In this document: in pieces, positions 24,601 through 34,105 of the stretch
Numbering within the stretch: the stretch's first letter is position 1
Layout: the number at the start of each line of letters is the position of its first letter
Assembly (NCBI RefSeq): GCF_001949145.1
Contig: NW_019091555.1
Coordinates: 62,001 to 126,000, forward strand
Length of the DNA: 64,000 bases
Reading direction: 5' to 3'
From: Acanthaster planci
Lineage: Eukaryota > Echinodermata > Asteroidea > Valvatida > Acanthasteridae
The notes under the pieces: generated by a model
The model's input: the letters and a program-made list of their open reading frames with translations, nothing else
Database searches by the model: none
What the model was told of the DNA's origin: nothing
Made by a program: the position numbers and the translations under genes

Positions 24601-27600
24601 TTTTTTTAATTTTAGGAAGAGAACATGAGAGTGGATGAGTTTTTGCGGGAGGCGGCGGTCATGAAGACCATCAAGCATGCAAACTTGGTCCAGTTACTAG
24701 GTAAGCCTGTGTCTCGGATGTCAGGGCTGTGGCTGACTCTAACACTCTCAGCTGTGGTAAGCCACTTGCAGCTTAAGCTTACAACCGCTTTTCACAGACA
24801 CTTGTACTAAATAGAGTTTTTAGCTGTGGCTTGTAAATGAAGTCAGAGCTTAGTGGCTCACTCAAGAAGTTAGAATATCCACAGGTCTGGATCCCGTACT
24901 TCTTCAAACTAGCTCCGACATAGCTGTACATCCCAGTCCATTTTAGTGTAACCTGGGTGGGGAGGGGGATCCTGAGCGTCATAAGCTAATTTTTTTTGGG
25001 GGGGAGGAAGTTTGAGAGGAAGAGGAAGCCCGTCCCCTCCCAATATTTCAAATCCTGGATGAGCCACTGTCAGAGCCACAGCTGTGTCATTTGTCAGCAT
25101 GTGTACACGCCTGACACAAGGCTCAAGAGCAACTTAGCAGTCCACAGGCACTTTCAGAATCCACATATCTACCCATCACCTGCAGGTGTGTGCACCAGGG
25201 AGCCCCCCTTCTACATCATCACAGAGTTCATGCCCCACGGCAATCTCTTGGAGTACCTCAGGGAGAATGATGATTCCACACTGCCGGCTGTCACGCTGCT
25301 CTACATGGCCTCTCAAGTGGCCTCCGCCATGTGCTACTTGGAGACCAAGAACTTCATACACAGGTGAGCCGAGTTGCGAGCCATGTCATCACAGGCCATT
25401 GTATGGCAGTCACAAACTGTCACAGATTAGTCACGGTTCTTCTTAAGGTCAATCGCAAGCCATTACACACCAATCACTTCCCAGCATACGTGAGTTACAG
25501 ATCAGTCAAATGCCACTGCATGTCAGTCACAAACTGTAACAGATTAGTCACAGACAACTGCATGTCAATTACAAGCTGTCACAGACCATTACATGTCAAT
25601 CCCAAGCCACCACAGTTTGGTCACAATCCACTACAGGGCAGTCACAAACTATCACAGGTCAGTCCCAGATTATAACACATCAATCACAATCACAAATCAG
25701 TCACAGTATAAGTGATTGATATTGAACAGTGAAAATTTTCAAATCTCTTAAACTTTTTTTGAAGGGATCTGGCAGCGAGGAACTGTTTACTAGGTGACAA
25801 CCACCTAGTGAAAGTGGCCGACTTTGGTCTGGCCAGGATTGTCACAGGGGAGATTTACACAGCCCAGGCTGGGGCCAAATTTCCCATCAAGTGGACAGCC
25901 CCGGAGAGCCTGGCCTTCAATAAGTTCTCCAACAAGTCAGACATATGGGGTGAGTTGAAGCACATGACTCCGAATTTGAGAGTCCATGTCACACACTGGA
26001 TACGATTTACAAAAGAGCTGATGGTAGTGTTTCATGTGTCCCTCCAAGTCTGTGACAAGTCCATGACAGATCCCTGTAAGTCTGTGACGAGTCCATGACA
26101 AGTCCTTGCAAGTCCATGACAAGACCCCCCTACAGGCCAAGCCAAGCAAAGACGCATGACATGTGGGTACGGGGTTGCAAGTACGCATGGAACATAGTGC
26201 ACGTTATCAACTTCCAGCTGTTTTACTTTTGGTATTTTCCTTTTTATCGATCACCACAATTCCAAGTTCCCCTGGATTTTCCAGTTGACAGTGCAGTTAA
26301 CCACAAGCTTTCTTGTATCCAATTGTTTCCAACAATCCAGCCTTTGGCATTTTACTGTGGGAGATTGCCACTTACGGCAGCTCCCCTTATCCCGGCGTGG
26401 AGCTGCAACACGTCTACGAGAAGCTAGAGAGGGGCTACCGGATGGAACGTCCGGAAGGCTGCCCAGGTGACGTCTACAAGCTCATGCTCAAGTGTTGGAC
26501 GTGGAACCCCGCCGAGCGGCCCACCTTCGTGGAGGTCCAGGAGGAGATGAACAACATGTTCCAGCACTCCAGCATCTCGGAGGAGGTGGAGAGGTCGCTG
26601 CACCGGCAGCGGGGGCGAGGAGCAGCCGGGGAGCCCCCAACTCTGCCGACAAAGAACAGGAGCAGTCGGAAGGGCAGCGGGGGTGGCGGTGGGGGTGACG
26701 GGGAGCATCACCCCAGAGCAGGGGGAAAGGATGCCCCTGCCAGCCAGCAGAGCGACACCACCAGTAGGTCCCGCTCGTAGGTTTGCCTTGCTCTTGCACT
26801 GCTTTCACTAACCTCTGGCAAGGACGGAGTGCTGCTTGTTTTGGGGGGACGAGGGAGGGACAGGAATGCTGTACTGTCGATCACAATGATCCCTTTCAAT
26901 GTGTCTGTAGGCCTGATCCAGTAAACCAGACTTAAGAGGCGTTTACCGCTGTGGTACCATGCTCACTCGCAAGCTGCACACGTGTTATACATGCGTCTCC
27001 CATCCGTAGGGTGTCATGATTTGCCTCAATGCATGCACACCTCATGTTTAAGAATGCGAAATGAAGTGTGGTTCTGCTGCTGATATTGCATCTCCTTGGG
27101 TTGGTTTGTGTCCTTGTTGACATTAAAAAAAGTTAACTGGACTGTAATAGACCGATCCATCAAGCCTCACCCCATTGTGCTCTGTCCAATCACAGCTGTG
27201 ATTTATTCCCAACGTGCGTGCACAATAGTCCGACATGCATGCACGCAGACGTGTACACGATGCACAGAGCTGGAACATGTTGGGCTGCATTGCAAACGAG
27301 CGAGCATGAAGTGCCCACCTGCGCAGTGGGTGGGGTTTACTGGGTCAGTCTGTTGTTCTGTTGACTTCATGCAGGCACCGGAGGCTTTCAGTAAATTGCC
27401 TCGTCTTAACCCCTTAACGCCGGGATTCTTTTGACGGCGACTGCTGGGCTGCAGTATGCCCAATATGCAAAGCCCTGTCCAGCAGCAGGCCCACATTGAA
27501 ACCGCAGGTGCATGATGAATAGAATGTATGTGTGGAATGCACTAATCCCCACACAAAGCTGCGGCTGTCGACGTCTCCCGGTGTGAAGGAGTTCAGGATG

Positions 27601-30600
27601 TTGGAGTTGGTACGCCAAAATCATCACTCTGGAATAAGTAAACCTCGGGAATTCACTGACGAAAAAAATTGCTTCTTTAAAGCATCAAGTGCTCTGAATA
27701 GTGTTGGCTTTACCTCAAGTGCTGCTATTCAACGTGAGACATCCCGATAAGGATGTTTATCAAGCGTTGACTGGGAACATCCAGCCGTAAAAAGAAATGT
27801 TCTTGAGAAGTATTTTTACCGGGCAAAAAGCAGCACTTGTCCTTGCCATTCCTACTAATCTTTTTCATGCATCTCTCTCACAACTGTCCGTAGTCGGTCT
27901 TTTGTACCCAAAGGGACTCAGTATTTCCTCTTGAAAACTTGCCCAATGTTATTCTCCCCCACCCTAAAAAAAAAAAGCATTCTAAAAAAAACCAAAAACA
28001 TTGTGAAAGTAACTCACACGGAATTCATCTAATTCAGTGTCTACTAGTTATGCAGATTGTCACATCCTGGATTTGAGTGGCAACCCGTCAGTGTGACCAC
28101 AGATGTATATAAACAAATCTGGACTTGCAATGCCCTAAATCAGCTTATAGAGATCATTGAATCCACAAGTGGCCATTTTACCGAGCCGAATACAAAGCTT
28201 GCCCGGCAATGCCTGCCTTTGTTCTCCCTGGCGTCAATAGAAGCGAGCCAACCCGCGCATTTGTATTCGGCTCGGTAAAATGGCCGCTGGTCGGCGTCTT
28301 TTTCATACAAAGGTGTTGCGAGTCCAGGTTTTTTTTTATATACGTCCGTGGGTGTGACATGCATAGAAAGTGGACAGAAACTTGACTTGTCCCAAGCATT
28401 GTGTACCAGGAACATGGGGGACCAGACTAGAAGTCCGTGCATTGACCCAGGGATACTGTAAACAGCAAACTAGATGTTGCGTTCAGAATGGATTGTTTCA
28501 TTAGGAGGATGCACTTTGGTGGACTTTGAAGAGGGTGTTCCAGATCCTGGAATGCCGCCCCTCCAAAGCTCTGATTAGGACTGAGATGTAATGATCCTGA
28601 ATGGACAGTGGGATTGTAGGGGCAGTCGTCTGAGACATACATTAGGAATGACATGTGACCCGCTCCGTGGAAAATGAGCCTGAAGTCACCAGAGCCCCTG
28701 TCGGCTTTTTAGTTTGTATTTGGAAAGGGCAACCCCAGCTCTTGGTTTCGATGTATCACTCACAGTGGACATTTTACATGGATTGAAAATGTTGAGAGTT
28801 CCTATTCCAAGTGCTACCTCATTGGTTGAAAAGAGCCGCGTTTGTCAGGAATGTTCATTTTGTTGGTATGGTAGTGATGCAGCCGTGACACATACATTTT
28901 CCCAGTCAATTGTGAACCAGCAAAGTTCAGTTCTGGCTGAAGACACCTCCAATGGGAAAAACGCCCTCTCCTGAAACTGCTTGGAGCTCTGTTGCTGTAC
29001 ACTTTGCAAGATTCTTTAAAAGGTGCTAAACTCAAAAGTCTCTGGTGACTTGTGTCTCATTTTCTGTGTGTGGGGGGGGTCACAAATGGATCTTGGGGTA
29101 ATTAGGGTGTGGTTTTGCCTGACCCTTCTGAAGGTCAAATCATACCGTGCCCGGTGATTGCGTAATATCCTGTTCGAAAGCATTGTTGCAAGTTTAAACA
29201 CTTCTCCAGTGATAGTGGGCCCTTGTTGGAAGAAACAATGAACACTAGATCATCCTTTCATGTTTTCACAGGTAGCATTCAAGCCTGGAATGTTGGCTGA
29301 TCTCAAGCATCAAGTTTCACTCTTTCTAGCATATTCATTACGTGTCCAAAGAAAGGTTTCCAAAAGAGCCATGTTTAAGTTTCTAAGATCTGTCTAGACT
29401 TTCTTTTTGTACTGTTCTGGCCTTGATATTTGACTGTTCTATTCCTGTTTAATTTCCTCATCAGTTTAGAGACTGTTGGCACTTCAGCCTCTTTGATTTC
29501 AAGCACAGTTTCATTGTGAATTTAAGCAGAACTTGGTAATAAATTTAAGTGACGTTCGGAGCAGAATATTTTCTTTTAGGGAATTTTTTTTTTAAATCGA
29601 TGTGTTGAAAACTTGCCAACAGCAGTATTTTGAGGAGCAGAAATGTCTTAAAATAAATTGCTGCGAATGTTTGCATGGCATACGATTTGGAAAAAAAATT
29701 TTTTCCTTACTTTTTCCGTTTGCGTGGCTGTGCATCCCTCTTCCGCATTTTTGTGTTCCTTTTCAAACTTATGACAATTGTTTAAATATACATTCATTCT
29801 TGAAAGCTTGCAAAACAGCAATCAGCCACTGTGAAATCGCTTAAGCTTGTTCTAGCCATGACTGTGATTTCAAAGCCTGCCTTCTCCCTGTTCATGCTAA
29901 GAAAAGTACCGTGCCAAAACAGAGGAAGCTTTTCCGAATTCATCTCATAACTGCTTACTGTCTCAAAGCAGTGCATTTGTACTTTTCCTCCCTCCCTAAT
30001 TTTTTTTCCGTCATTTCAGAGGCTGTGATTGTAAAAATAAGTACAAGTGGGCAATTCTTGATTCAAGAGGGCGCTGTTGCATTTTAAGTATCCAAAAAGA
30101 GGAAGCTTTTGCTGTGCCTGAAGCGTGGCTGCAGCTTGGAGTGACCACCAAACCACTAGGCTAGGACTTCCATCAGCACATGTGTTATTAACTTATTTGT
30201 AGCCACAGCCAATTAATTCGGACATGGCTACAGCATGCTTCATTTGGGCTTTTTTTCCAAAGCTTGGCTTCATCTCTGGCTTCGGATCCATTTGTCAACC
30301 TTTCATGGAGCAACTGAAAAGTCTCCCATCTGTGATTTTTTTGGGCCGTATTGATATCTGTTTGCATGGTTATTTTGATTGATTTGTATTTTAACACAAA
30401 TAATTGAGATGCTTTATCTGTTTAAGTAATCTAACTTTTATTTCATTATAGTTTTTCTGTTAGGGAATGAAATGCCTTGATTTTATTTCTACAACAAAAA
30501 TAGGAGTGTAAAGCAAACCCCTTTTCACCAATTTTTCACCAAGGTTGACCAAAGTCCCAGCCAGTATAGCATCTTGAAATTTCATCAGTTTTCCACATTC

Positions 30601-32159
30601 ATGAACAACAGAGAAATTTTTTGAACCAAAATGCATTTAAGTTACATTAAAGGGTTTCTGAAAGCAAAAGATTTTTCATGAAAATACTAAAATGAGTATA
30701 ATTTTGTTTTTGTTTGTTTACAGAATCAAGACAAAGCCCTCAAAACTCCCCCGAACATAATCGTAAGAAGCTTCCATTCAAGATTCCTAACTTACCCCGT
30801 AAGAAAACGGAGCGTCCCAAGTATCAAGACCAAGGCAGCCACCACCACACCCATCACCAACCCCCAGATAGGCAAGTCAGTGAGGAGGACACAACCCTCC
30901 GAGGGCAGCAGCAGCATCACACCAACCACCAGGAGGTTCCTGAGAAACCCCGCCGAGGCTCACCTGTCCACCGGCAGGAGAACGGGACAGCCCGGCTCCC
31001 GGACACCCTGCATCAGGAGTTTAACTCTTGCCTCCACAACTCCTCTTCTCATTCCCATGCCCAGACCAGCTCGGAGAGCGGTGGGGATAACAGCGGCGGC
31101 TCAGGACAGAACGTGCGCCAGGCACTCCGGCCGCCTGTCAACGGCAGGAAGAAAGGGAGGAAGGACCGTGAGAGGAAGAAGAGCTCGGATGGGGCTGTGA
31201 CAGGAGAGCAGGACGGGCCCTTCCCCATTCCGCGGTCCTCCTCGTCAAGCCCGACTAGCGAGCGCAAACCGAGAAGGACCGACACACTGCCAGAGGTGAC
31301 AGAGGAGCAAACCATGAGGCGCCGGGCTCTCAGGCCGCCCCCCAAATTGGACATCAAGCAAAGAGATATCAACCAGGAGACCGACAATACTAAGGAACAG
31401 CTGGCCAAGACGAAATCATTGCCATCCTCCAAGAAGATCACTGTGCCGCCCCAAACCAGCCCGCCACAGAGCCCCGAACTGGAGAGCCCCAGGGGGACCT
31501 TACCCAACTACGGGACCAGGACCAGGGACAAGGGCAAGCTCGCACGGCCCACCGTGCCTCCCCCTGCACCCCCTGCTGATGGGGTGACCTCACCAACGTC
31601 TGAGTCGAGTCCAAGTCCCCACGGCTCCCCTAGCAAATCCTCTCAGGCCTCTTCCTCCAGACCGACCCCGCTGTCCCCCAAACCTCAGATTATCGGACCT
31701 AAGCCCATCCTCAGTCCCAAGCCTGACCTTACAAGTCCCAAGTCCCAGCCGCCAGCCCCGACACCCCCAAAACCCCAGAAACGGACCTCCATCCCAAGCA
31801 AGCCCCTACCTGGACAGACAGAGAACTCTACCCGAGGTGGACAGATATCCAAGGCCTCCATCCTCCAGCTCTGCGACTCCCTCAGCTCCAAAGCGGAGTC
31901 GATACAGGACAACTGGGACTTTGGTCGTTGCAGCGACCTTTGCGCTGACCTGGAAGTGTTTTACAGTACATGCATAAAGTACCTGGAATCGTTGCCTGTC
32001 CGGACGCGCTTCTCAGTCCGGGAACACTTGAGCACACTGGACACGCACGTTCAAAACCTGAAAATGAAATCAACGACAGGCTCCAACGGTCAGCTGGGTT
32101 CAATCCTCGGCGATGTCCAAAAACAAATGGAGGAAATCCGTTCCCTGATTCAACGATAG
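3408..32159 (+). CDS. ABL1: ABL tyrosine kinase gene, complete coding region in nine exons
   Basis: This is the coding span of an Abelson-family non-receptor tyrosine kinase, which relays receptor and adhesion signals to the actin cytoskeleton. Joining nine exons gives 3351 nt, or 1116 residues plus TAG, close to vertebrate ABL1 (about 1130-1150). The order is N-terminal cap/linker (1-136), SH3 (137-191), SH2 (about 200-291), kinase (about 315-575), basic and proline-rich region, and F-actin-binding domain (1010-1116). Key residues are Lys345, alpha-C Glu360, gatekeeper Thr389, HRD 435-437, DFG 455-457 and activation-loop Tyr467. All are offset +74 from human ABL1 isoform 1a. Every intron is GT-AG and every phase agrees. 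The ATG at 3408 has G at -3 and +4, and an in-frame TGA lies at 3387. One ABL gene is seen; invertebrates usually have a single ABL rather than the vertebrate ABL1/ABL2 pair, so the symbol means ABL1/2 orthologue. Confidence 0.96.
4681..4946. mobile_element. 266 bp MITE with long terminal inverted repeats
   Basis: The ends are TTATAACCAAAGAT and ATCTTTGGTTATAA. The inverted arms extend about 95 bases with scattered mismatches, through TATAGCGC, GCAAGATGGG and ATGGGCGCCATTC, so the whole element could fold into one hairpin. It has no coding capacity. The terminal TTATAA may include a target-site duplication (TTA/TAA or TA), so superfamily is left open. Confidence 0.88.
12961..13024. repeat. 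TGTACATG palindrome cluster
   Basis: Several overlapping TGTACATG/CATGTACA palindromes occur within about 60 bases. Similar clusters lie at about 7527-7555 and 11,668-11,683. Confidence 0.8.
16511..16650. repeat. Possible degenerate foldback copy
   Basis: Words such as GGCCCGATTTTACAAAACCTG, TTGCTATTAAGC and GTGCTAAGCATGC recall the GCTTAAGC-rich family at 58,896-59,134. The copy is too worn to set ends. Confidence 0.3.
17427..17473. repeat. Short repeat related to the intron 7 tandem array, opposite orientation
   Basis: CTTGTCATGGAC and GGACTTGCAGGGACTTG are reverse complements of the words making up the 32 bp array at 26,046-26,131. This suggests a shared repeat family. Confidence 0.55.
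18744..18920 (+). CDS. ABL1: ABL coding exon 2: linker and start of SH3
   Basis: The exon encodes residues 98-156 plus one base of codon 157. The linker carries QSRPLP (105-110), a motif also present in fly Abl, and RWNSSEEL (122-129), which corresponds to RWNSKENL in human ABL1. The SH3 domain then opens with DLFVVLYDF (136-144); the usual ALYDF is VLYDF here. The acceptor is CTGTAG ending at 18743 and the donor is GTAACT at 18921. Both flanking introns are phase 1. Alternative first exons could therefore splice into this exon, as isoforms 1a and 1b do in vertebrates. Confidence 0.95.
18921..22736 (+). other. ABL1: ABL intron 2 (3.8 kb)
   Basis: This is a phase-1 intron with a GTAACT donor and CCACAG acceptor, inside the SH3 coding region. 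It holds a telomere-like hairpin at 22,196-22,258. Open frames of about 110-120 codons on the minus strand (20,877-21,264) have no recognised domain. Confidence 0.9.
22196..22258. repeat. Hairpin with telomere-like arms
   Basis: The arms CTTTAACCCTAAC and GTTAGGGTTAAAG extend to 25 bases each with 22 matches, separated by 13 bases. The arms contain one to two TTAGGG-type units. It lies in ABL intron 2. Confidence 0.75.
22737..23038 (+). CDS. ABL1: ABL coding exon 3: rest of SH3 and most of SH2
   Basis: The exon encodes residues 157-257. It completes the SH3 with GEWCEA (169-174) and WVPSNYI (184-190). It then passes through the SH3-SH2 connector [11 protein letters not shown] (194-204), which is identical to the vertebrate connector. 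The SH2 phosphotyrosine-binding motif FLVRDSES lies at 223-230, with Arg226 as the phosphate-binding arginine. GRVYHYRI (243-250) follows. The acceptor is CCACAG ending at 22736, the donor is GTACGG at 23039, and the exon ends in phase 0 after DGK, as in human. Confidence 0.96.
23039..23842 (+). other. ABL1: ABL intron 3
   Basis: This is a phase-0 intron with a GTACGG donor and ATTCAG acceptor. I see only a poly-C run near 23,503 and otherwise unremarkable intronic DNA. Confidence 0.9.
23843..24115 (+). CDS. ABL1: ABL coding exon 4: end of SH2 and kinase N-lobe
   Basis: The exon encodes residues 258-348, exactly 91 codons in phase 0 at both ends. It ends the SH2 domain with AELVHHH (270-276) and DGLITTL (281-287). 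The SH2-kinase linker and the kinase N-lobe follow, with the glycine-rich loop [11 protein letters not shown] (322-332) and the ATP-anchoring lysine in VAVK (Lys345). The acceptor is ATTCAG ending at 23842 and the donor is GTATGT at 24116. Confidence 0.96.
24116..24615 (+). other. ABL1: ABL intron 4
   Basis: This is a phase-0 intron with a GTATGT donor. It has a T-rich polypyrimidine tract and TTTTAG acceptor. Nothing further is recognised. Confidence 0.9.
24616..24700 (+). CDS. ABL1: ABL coding exon 5: kinase alpha-C helix
   Basis: The exon encodes residues 349-376 plus one base of Gly377 in 85 nt. It carries the alpha-C helix [11 protein letters not shown] with Glu360, fifteen residues after Lys345; this is the same Lys-Glu spacing as human ABL1 (271 and 286). 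It ends in NLVQLLG. The acceptor follows a T-rich tract (TTTTAG ending at 24615) and the donor is GTAAGC. Confidence 0.96.
24701..25185 (+). other. ABL1: ABL intron 5
   Basis: This is a phase-1 intron with a GTAAGC donor and CTGCAG acceptor. It contains short GCTGTGG/AAGCC words suggestive of a worn foldback element at about 24,740-24,870, too degraded to delimit. Confidence 0.9.
25186..25363 (+). CDS. ABL1: ABL coding exon 6: kinase hinge and HRD start
   Basis: The exon encodes residues 377-435 plus two bases of codon 436. [14 protein letters not shown] contains gatekeeper Thr389, equivalent to human Thr315. GNLLEYL follows in the hinge and alpha-D region. The exon ends in NFIHR, with the HRD arginine codon split across the intron. 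The acceptor is CTGCAG ending at 25185 and the donor is GTGAGC at 25364. Confidence 0.96.
25364..25764 (+). other. ABL1: ABL intron 6, mostly degenerate tandem repeat
   Basis: This is a phase-2 intron with a GTGAGC donor and TGAAG acceptor. Most of its length is a degenerate repeat described separately. Confidence 0.9.
25379..25706. repeat. Degenerate CAGTCACA-type tandem repeat in ABL intron 6
   Basis: Words such as CAGTCACAAACTGT, CAGATTAGTCAC and CATGTCAAT recur at irregular spacings of about 31 to 45 bases across most of the intron. The frame-translated pattern VTNCHRLVT repeats, which shows a decayed ~42 bp minisatellite. Confidence 0.75.
25765..25949 (+). CDS. ABL1: ABL coding exon 7: catalytic and activation loops
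   Basis: The exon encodes the last base of Arg436 through Trp497 plus one base of Ala498. It carries the catalytic loop HRDLAARN with catalytic Asp437, the metal-binding DFG (455-457), and the activation loop TGEIYTA with Tyr467 (human Tyr393). The tyrosine-kinase-typical [11 protein letters not shown] follows. The acceptor is unusual: TTTTTTTGAAG, with G rather than C or T at -4. The frame and the conserved protein nevertheless fix it at 25764. The donor is GTGAGT. Confidence 0.95.
25950..26340 (+). other. ABL1: ABL intron 7
   Basis: This is a phase-1 intron with a GTGAGT donor and AATCCAG acceptor. It contains a three-unit 32 bp tandem repeat. Confidence 0.9.
26046..26131. repeat. 32 bp tandem repeat, about 2.7 units, in ABL intron 7
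   Basis: Units starting AAGTC at 26,046, 26,078 and 26,110 are exactly 32 bases apart and share AAGTCTGTGAC and AGTCCATGACA. A reverse-complement relative occurs at 17,427-17,473. Confidence 0.8.
26341..26763 (+). CDS. ABL1: ABL coding exon 8: kinase C-lobe and basic tail
   Basis: The exon encodes residues 498-638 plus one base of Lys639. It contains [22 protein letters not shown] and the C-lobe tryptophan segment [18 protein letters not shown] follows, matching the helix that ends the human kinase domain. After this come basic and glycine-rich stretches: a [12 protein letters not shown] segment, seven near-consecutive glycines, and a Ser/Arg-rich end. The donor CCA|GTAGGT at 26764 was chosen because it is the only local GT that gives the phase 1 needed by exon 9. 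If the intron is retained, reading continues through SRSRS to TAG at 26778-26780. Confidence 0.9.
26764..30723 (+). other. ABL1: ABL intron 8 (4 kb)
   Basis: This is a phase-1 intron with a GTAGGT donor and TTTACAG acceptor. It contains a 272 bp MITE (28,087-28,358) and a repeat block near 30,118-30,262 that resembles one at 15,843-15,970. An additional small phase-compatible exon cannot be excluded, but the junction works without one. Confidence 0.8.
28087..28358. mobile_element. 272 bp MITE with nested inverted repeats
   Basis: Outer arms share GTATATAAA and CTGGACT(T/C)GCAA. Inner arms at 28,168-28,196 and 28,260-28,288 match at 28 of 29 positions when inverted (GGCCATTTTACCGAGCCGAA). The element sits in ABL intron 8 and is non-coding. 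Boundaries are approximate because the outermost bases are only partly matched. Confidence 0.8.
30724..32159 (+). CDS. ABL1: ABL coding exon 9: long C-terminal exon with F-actin-binding domain
   Basis: The exon encodes residues 639-1116 and ends in TAG. It opens with basic clusters (NRKKLPFK at 651-658, LPRKK at 662-666). A His-rich patch follows near 678-685. A strong basic segment, [13 protein letters not shown], lies at about 779-791 and is a candidate nuclear localisation signal. [12 protein letters not shown] is at 837-848, and a PXXP-rich stretch with repeated SPKP at 881-1002 suits SH3 ligands. Residues 1010-1116 form a helical domain ending in EIRSLIQR, compared with EISDIVQR in human ABL1; this identifies the F-actin-binding domain. 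The acceptor is TTTACAG ending at 30723. The single long last exon resembles vertebrate ABL1/2. Confidence 0.93.
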
Positions 32160-34105
32160 CTCCCCGAAGAAAGTGTATAGTATGATATAAATATATGTTA
32201 TTTCTCTTTACATGTTCTTTTTCGAGGTCAGAGTCTGTTCAGATGTTTGAAACACGTACATGCACAGTATTTCCAATTCAGCCTTCAGACATTGTGTAGT
32301 ATCACCATGTTCCATTACTTTCACTGCCTGTCCCATTTTTTCAAGAGCTTTCTCTTGAAATCTTGGGGAAGGGAGTGAATGTAACCAGTGGTCCTGCCTG
32401 CATAAGCCTCTGTCAGTCCTTGTGTTTGCATGAGTAGAGGATATTGTTTTCCTGGAAGGGTGCCATCTTCGAGATGCCCAGTCAAAAAGCTATTCTCAAA
32501 CAATTTGATTTTCAGATTTTTTTCTCCCAAGTGGTAGCATCTTCTGACTTGTACAGGAGCAGTGCGTTCCTAAGTGTTATTGTTTTTTATAGTTTATGTT
32601 AAAAAGCTTGCACTCTGTGATTGAGGTTTGTCAATGAAGGCCAGGATTGCAAGTGAAATACAGAGATTTCTAGAATGAATTTTGGTCAAGGCTAGTTTTC
32701 AGAAAGGGAGCGTGAAGGTATGACCCTCCTTTGTAGTTCCCTTAACATCCTAGGCAGAGGCTGGTCTAAGGAGATGCTGCCATTGAAAAGCTCTAAAAGC
32801 TACAATAGCTCTCGGTCAGGGGTTGGCAAAACGCTGTGTTACATTCCATGAAAAATACAGCGACCAGAGCTTGTGGGCAATAGAATTGAAATTTGGAACC
32901 AGGCATCTTGTGGACAGTGGTCACCCCTCCAGTTTTTGATAATTTGCTCATATGCATTTGGTGCTGTATGACGCTGGACCCTCCCAAATCCTTCATACTC
33001 CACCAGGAGAGGATTTTATAGGTTTGCAAAAGTTGCAGTACAGAGAACGCGACACTGAGTTCCTAGGAATGGGTTTTGGAGGGTTCAGGAAGGTTATTAG
33101 CCAAATTTCTGAGGGAAGAAGGGATACTCCAGCAGTCTACCTCTTGCATCTCTATATTGTTGGCATCCAGGGAGAGGATTACCTCCAGGGCAGTGGGCCG
33201 CTGGTCTGACCAATCACAGCACAGCTGCTGCCCTCTAGTCATAAAGCGGCTGCCAGATTGGACCAGAGTGACCACAGGGCTATGTGTAATCATCCCCACC
33301 CTATGTGCAGTCAGTACCAGATGATCCTTTCTGAGCATGGCTTGTAGAGTCCTAACAAAGATTGTGGGATGGCACAAGTTGCTGAAGGTTCAAAGTAAAG
33401 TCTGAGAAATCTAGATGGTTCTCTGTTAGACCCATTGCTTCACAAGAAGCTCCACCCTTGAAAGTTGGACAACCCCAAAATCTTAGCATCAACTTCCCTT
33501 GTCTCTAAGAAGGCCCTTTCATATATTGATACACCTCATAAAACCAAGTGTAGGAACATGCGAGGCAAAAACATTTCAAAAAAAAAAATTGATTATATAT
33601 GTATATGTCATGTGTTGTATTTGTATATGTATTGTAACAATGGGTAATGCCTGCCTTGTATGATAACAAATTTTAAACCAGTCTGCAAACCAAACCTAGG
33701 ATGGGTACATTTACCCATATTTTTAGAGAGTATCTTGAAACTTGTGCCCCTCGGAATGCTCCATTTGGCACACAGTACGCTCCAAGTGGGAACAAGTAGG
33801 TAACCTGGTAGCATCCGAATCTTGGGACTAAGCTAGGTCTAGGTCTTCACTGGTAGGAACACGGCCATATGCTGACGTCCGACTCGGCCATAGCTCTTTC
33901 AGTCCATTTCAGACACGGCTTTACTGGTTATCTTGTGAGTGAAACTTCTCCCAATGAATATGCTTGTGTCACGGCAAACTTTCCTGGATACACAAGCAAC
34001 AGTAAGCTTGTGACTGTAGAATATGCTGTAACATCAACTCAGCCCACAGACACAAGAGACAGAATCCTGCCATGTCATCAACAGACCTGATTGGGCCGTG
34101 GACTG

